Shown here piece by piece: positions 60,237 through 64,000 of a stretch of 64,000 bases of DNA; the first letter of the stretch is position 1; the number at the start of each line of letters is the position of its first letter. Origin of the DNA: Kazachstania africana CBS 2517 (Eukaryota; Ascomycota; Saccharomycetes; Saccharomycetales; Saccharomycetaceae); the NCBI RefSeq assembly GCF_000304475.1, contig NC_018945.1, forward strand, positions 186,001 to 250,000. Reading direction: 5' to 3'. A model generated the notes under the pieces. That model was not told the origin of the DNA and searched no databases. It saw only the letters and a program-made list of their open reading frames with translations. The position numbers and the translations under genes are program-made.

Positions 60237-61114
60237 ATAATTATACATATAGAACAATATAATATCGGACTATTCTATCTATACTTCGACATTACTAAAA
60301 ATAGCATGGTAGTCAAGATAAGAAACAACAATCTACTGCTACGTATAGGAACAGTCAGATCAGAAGAATACGAAAAAAAGAGGCAGAACGTAAAGAATTC
60401 CTGCATCTGATTCTGGGATCAAAAATGACGAATTTCGTACATGGTGGAACGACCCATTGACCACTACTCAAATTGGGAAAAACCATCCCAGGTACTAACA
60501 ACACAATTGTCGCAGGTCTCCCTCCATTCATTCAATCATTCGCCAACTACTCTTCATGTTGGGAACTGCACACTGTAGCGAGTAAAGTCTCTCGTACGCG
60601 AAAATCAAATGAAAAATGAGTGGCGGAGGAGGCTCTGTAGAGAAAATTTTTTAGAAGCCGAGTTTCTCACAGAAGAGTTGTGAGGGTTCGAGAAACATTG
60701 AAGTTTGAAGAAAGAAAAAAAAGAACTCAGAAGGGCAGATCATACATATCAACTCATCCCAAGCCCAGAGATTTTATATATTATTTGCGAGAGGCAACTA
60801 GTTCACTTTTTTTTGATCTGGTAGCAATCTTGTACTTAAAGCTGTAAATACTATTTTGAGGCTAAACTAGTTCTTTCTTTCAGTCTTATCCATTCAGTTC
60901 GTTGAGGCCCTTTCAAAAAGAAAGAAAAAAAAGAAACGGTTTCTAAAGGCATTCTCATCAAAAGGCTTATTCCTTCGAGCTAACAGGATTAAGAGCATAG
61001 AATCAGATTATAAGAGCAATTCTCGAGATTAAGTGATACTCTACTTCATACAACTCCTAGATCATCATTTCTACTAATATTCTGAACTAATACGTATAAA
61101 ACGCAGTTTTAAAC
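60237..61114. promoter_or_regulatory. FLC1 upstream region
   Basis: About 880 bases. ACGCGAAAA at 60596-60604 combines SCB- and MCB-like cores, suggesting SBF/MBF input about 510 bases before the FLC1 ATG. Pyrimidine- and purine-rich runs mark the likely 5' UTR. No gene is evident. Confidence 0.5.
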
Positions 61115-63502
61115 ATGCATTTGTCAATAATATGGTGGCTAGTAGCTTCTGTCTACTTTTCATTAGCTCAGGCTAAAAGAAGTCTGGTGGCAACTTCGTT
61201 AGTTACATGTATGGAAAATTCCCAGGCATCAGCAAGTACATTCGACGTTACATTCAACCCAAGTGATAGATCATTACATTATTTTTTAGATATGACTACT
61301 CAAATCAGTGGTTACGTTAGCGTCGATGCAGATGTCTACGCTTACGGCTTCAAAATTATCTCAAAAAGTATCGATGTCTGTTCCTTAGATTGGAAACAAT
61401 TTTGTCCCATGTCTCCAGGTAATATCGAAATCGAATCTATTGAATACATTTCTGAAGAGTATGTGAATGAAATTCCAGGTATTGCTTATACCGTTCCTGA
61501 TATCGATGCCTATGCTAGATTAAATATTTATAACAATGAGAGCGCAAAAGTTGCATGTCTACAAGTTTTCTTCTCAAATGGTAAAACGGTATCCCAGATT
61601 GGTATTAAATGGGCTGCTGCTGTCATTGCAGGTATTGGCTTACTATTATCTGCCGTTTTATCCACCTTCGGTAATTCCACAGCAGCATCTCACATATCAG
61701 CAAATACTATGTCCCTTTTCTTATATTTCCAATCTGTTGCCATTGTCGCTTTACAACATGTTCACAGAGTTCCACCAATCGCTGAAGCTTGGTCTGAAAA
61801 TTTTGCTTGGGCTCTAGGTTTAATCAGAACAACTTTTATGCAGAAGATTTTCCGTTGGTACGTTCAAAATACTGGTGGGACACCTAGCCTGTATTTAACT
61901 TCTACTACAATGTCGGTCTTAACTCAAAGAAGTCTTGACTATTTGAAACAAAGCAGCATTTTCAAGAGAAGCACAAATGTCCTTTATGGTAATTCAAATA
62001 CTTTAATTTTTAGAGGTATTAAGAGAATGGCCTACAATTTAAACATTGAAAATACTTCTGTCGTTTGTACTGGTTTTACCTTCTTCATTATTTGTGGTTA
62101 CGTATTAGCAGGGTTATTCATTGTCACTAAATCTGTCATAGATCTTTGTATTAGAGCCGGTTGGATGAACCAATCCAAATTCTCTGATTTCAGGAAAAAT
62201 TGGAAAACTATGTTAAAAGGTGCTCTACTAAGATATATTTACATTGGTTTTGCACAAATTACAATATTTGGTTTCTGGGAATTCACTGAAAGAGATTCTG
62301 CCGCCGTTATAGTCATCACATGTTTACTATTAGTCCTAGTCATTGGTTTAATGTTGTGGGCTGCTTACAGATCTCATTTTTTCGCTCAAAAATCTATTGA
62401 AACTTACAATAACCCAGCCGCCCTATTATACGGTGATGAACGTATCTTACACAAATATGGTTTTTTTTACACAATGTTCAATGCCAACCATTACTGGTGG
62501 AATGTTTTATTACTGAGTTATGTCGCAGTGAAATCTCTCTTCATTGGTTTTGCACAAGCTTCTGGTATGACACAAGCTTTGGCTATTTTCATCCTAGACT
62601 TGTTCTATTTGATTGCCGTCATCCGTTACAAGCCTTATTTGGATACTCCAACAAATATTTTGAATATTTGTATCTCCTTAGTCACAACTATCAATTCGTT
62701 TTTGTTCCTATTCTTTTCTGATTTGTTTGGACAACCAAACACTGTTCCCGCGATTATGGGGTGGGTATACTTTATTCTAAATGCTGCTTTCTCCTTCATC
62801 TTGCTGATGATGATCTTGGCCTTTGCCGCTTTGGTGATGCTTTCCAAGAACCCGGATCTAAGATTCAAACCTGCTAAGGACGATAGAAGATCATTTCAAA
62901 GACGTTCGATTAAGGCTGGAGAAGATTCTTCCAACCCGGTTGACGATGAATTAATGGCTTTAGGTAACGTTGCTAGAGATCATGAAGATAACTGGGAGGA
63001 TGAGTTAGAAAAGAGAAACAGAGATAACGTCTTTTCTGATGACTACGATGAAAAATTCGCTTCATATAATGCAAGTGGTAGTGATGTAGCAAGAAAACCA
63101 ACTTTCACTGAAAAACTATTACGTAAATTATCTCTAAAGAAAGGACCTAAAAATAGTTCAACAGATTTGTTAGGACAAACTGATGATGTGGTAGGTCGTA
63201 ACAACTCACAAGGCACTTTATCATCTAGTTCTAACGTTCCAAGCAGGCAATATCCAGGCACATCGCACAATAAACATCAGTCTGTATCAGGAAATGGATT
63301 AATTGACTCTTTTGAAGATGAACAAACTGATAACCCATTTAGCTTTGATGACGAACCTCGTTTGGTAGATGATGATTTTGAAGATGTCTCAGCTAGAAAT
63401 CATGAGCAGAATATGCAACGTGATATAAGCCTTGACACCATGAATGTCGGAAATAATCATGCAACAACCAAAACAGACATTCTCGATTCAAATTATTTTT
63501 AA
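61115..63502 (+). CDS. FLC1: FAD/TRP-channel-like membrane protein Flc1
   Basis: A 795-residue protein (Flc1 is 793). A cleavable signal peptide (about 1-20, ending S-L-A-Q-A) is followed by an ML-like luminal domain (about 21-165) with conserved cysteines. Nine or so membrane segments of the TRP-like family span about 175-590. The C-terminal cytosolic tail (about 590-795) is acidic and Ser-rich with basic patches (K-L-L-R-K-L-S-L-K-K) and several N-P-F type motifs. Flc proteins reside in the ER and are linked to FAD import, heme uptake, calcium homeostasis and cell-wall maintenance. Position equals YPL221W. Confidence 0.93.
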   Translation: MHLSIIWWLVASVYFSLAQAKRSLVATSLVTCMENSQASASTFDVTFNPSDRSLHYFLDMTTQISGYVSVDADVYAYGFKIISKSIDVCSLDWKQFCPMSPGNIEIESIEYISEEYVNEIPGIAYTVPDIDAYARLNIYNNESAKVACLQVFFSNGKTVSQIGIKWAAAVIAGIGLLLSAVLSTFGNSTAASHISANTMSLFLYFQSVAIVALQHVHRVPPIAEAWSENFAWALGLIRTTFMQKIFRWYVQNTGGTPSLYLTSTTMSVLTQRSLDYLKQSSIFKRSTNVLYGNSNTLIFRGIKRMAYNLNIENTSVVCTGFTFFIICGYVLAGLFIVTKSVIDLCIRAGWMNQSKFSDFRKNWKTMLKGALLRYIYIGFAQITIFGFWEFTERDSAAVIVITCLLLVLVIGLMLWAAYRSHFFAQKSIETYNNPAALLYGDERILHKYGFFYTMFNANHYWWNVLLLSYVAVKSLFIGFAQASGMTQALAIFILDLFYLIAVIRYKPYLDTPTNILNICISLVTTINSFLFLFFSDLFGQPNTVPAIMGWVYFILNAAFSFILLMMILAFAALVMLSKNPDLRFKPAKDDRRSFQRRSIKAGEDSSNPVDDELMALGNVARDHEDNWEDELEKRNRDNVFSDDYDEKFASYNASGSDVARKPTFTEKLLRKLSLKKGPKNSSTDLLGQTDDVVGRNNSQGTLSSSSNVPSRQYPGTSHNKHQSVSGNGLIDSFEDEQTDNPFSFDDEPRLVDDDFEDVSARNHEQNMQRDISLDTMNVGNNHATTKTDILDSNYF

Positions 63503-63779
63503 TTGATGTTGAAACGAGTATGTCATCGTATCGTCCACTTTTTTCTTCGCATTTCTTGATCGTAATTGATCTACTGTAATTGAGGACTACATGTTTTTAT
63601 ACATTCTATAATGATCAGGATCATTGTATGTAATATAGTGTCTACTAAAAAAATTATTAAAATATAAAATATCATCATAATGATATAGAAAGACAATACT
63701 CAAAGTCAAAAAATATATTAACTACTGTGATCCAAAAAGTGACATAATTTTCGAAATCTTGGGCAAAAAAGAAATTAAG
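63503..63779. other. Region between FLC1 and tRNA-Arg
   Basis: AT-rich DNA holding the FLC1 3' UTR. On the minus strand it lies downstream of the tRNA, but I see no long T run directly at the tRNA end. No LTR or transposon remnant was recognised. Confidence 0.5.
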
Positions 63780-63851
63780 CACTCACGCTGGGGGTCGAAC
63801 CCAGAATCTTCTGATTAGAAGTCAGACGCGTTGCCATTACGCCACGCGAGC
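63780..63851 (-). tRNA. tR(UCU): tRNA-Arg (anticodon UCU)
   Basis: A 72-base intronless tRNA. The acceptor arms GCTCGCG and CGTGAGT pair with G-T wobbles, the anticodon arm reads GACTTCTAATC with TCT at its centre, and the T arm has GGGTTCGACCCCC. An A box (TGGCGTAATGG) and B box (GGTTCGACC) for RNA polymerase III are present. It matches the S. cerevisiae tR(UCU) almost base for base; CTGGGTT replaces ATGGGTT at the T stem. This isoacceptor reads AGA, the preferred Arg codon of yeast, as seen in FAS2 here. Confidence 0.97.
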
Positions 63852-64000
63852 TTAGTTTCTTGATATTCTCAAGGTAAAATTCATATGGAATGATATCTAA
63901 CTAATCTGTTTTCCACGTGATCATTATATCAAGAATAACTATTATTTACCATCCTAGTAATATATTTTTTTATTATACAAGCCAATTTGAATTGCCTCTA

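Noticed and set aside
63852..64000. Ty LTR next to the tRNA-Arg gene
   Set aside because: tRNA flanks often carry LTRs in yeasts, but no TG...CA-bounded LTR-like sequence is visible in the short flank available.

Overview
The window is nuclear DNA from a budding yeast of the family Saccharomycetaceae, most likely a lineage that descends from the whole-genome duplication (WGD) but is not Saccharomyces itself. Reasons: genes are dense and almost all intronless; the two introns found carry the yeast TACTAAC branch site; nearly every protein is a recognisable S. cerevisiae orthologue; and gene order follows the left arm of S. cerevisiae chromosome XVI (YPL247C down to YPL221W). At the left end this track is interleaved with genes that S. 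cerevisiae keeps on the sister chromosome XIII segment (YMR196W, SGS1). Several genes present in S. cerevisiae are missing from their expected slots (MRPL24, HSP82, NEW1, RBG2), as expected from independent post-WGD gene loss. I cannot name the species.

Layout. 1-15 kb: partial YMR196W-like glycosidase, ICY1/ICY2, RPL36 (intron), GYP5-type Rab GAP, GAL4, and a short SGS1 RecQ helicase. 15-30 kb: YPL247C WD40 protein, a disrupted rhomboid (RBD2), YPL245W-like Schlafen-type helicase, HUT1, SRP68, IQG1 and CIN2 (intron). 30-38.4 kb: YAR1, SUI3, ENV7, RVB2, VMA11, NSL1, SSO1. 38.4-50.5 kb: FAS2, a USV1/RGM1 zinc-finger factor, CET1 and ALG5. 50.5-64 kb: MMT2, GRE1/SIP18 hydrophilin, FMP40, a peroxisomal-type Lon protease, FLC1 and a tRNA-Arg(UCU). 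There are no operons: each gene has its own promoter, and several pairs are divergent (GAL4/SGS1, HUT1/SRP68, CIN2/YAR1, ENV7/RVB2, VMA11/NSL1).

Most of the window is conserved housekeeping sequence. I found no transposon, CRISPR array or clearly novel multigene system. The points worth attention are single-gene departures: an SGS1 lacking both the expected N-terminal region and the HRDC domain; an ENV7 whose catalytic loop is that of a pseudokinase; a rhomboid that has lost its catalytic serine and has a broken reading frame; a one-base frame break at the 5' end of the essential gene CET1; a Lon protease gene with no counterpart at this position in S. cerevisiae; and an unexplained G+C-richer block at 54.0-54.4 kb. 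Comparisons with S. cerevisiae proteins are from memory, not from a search.
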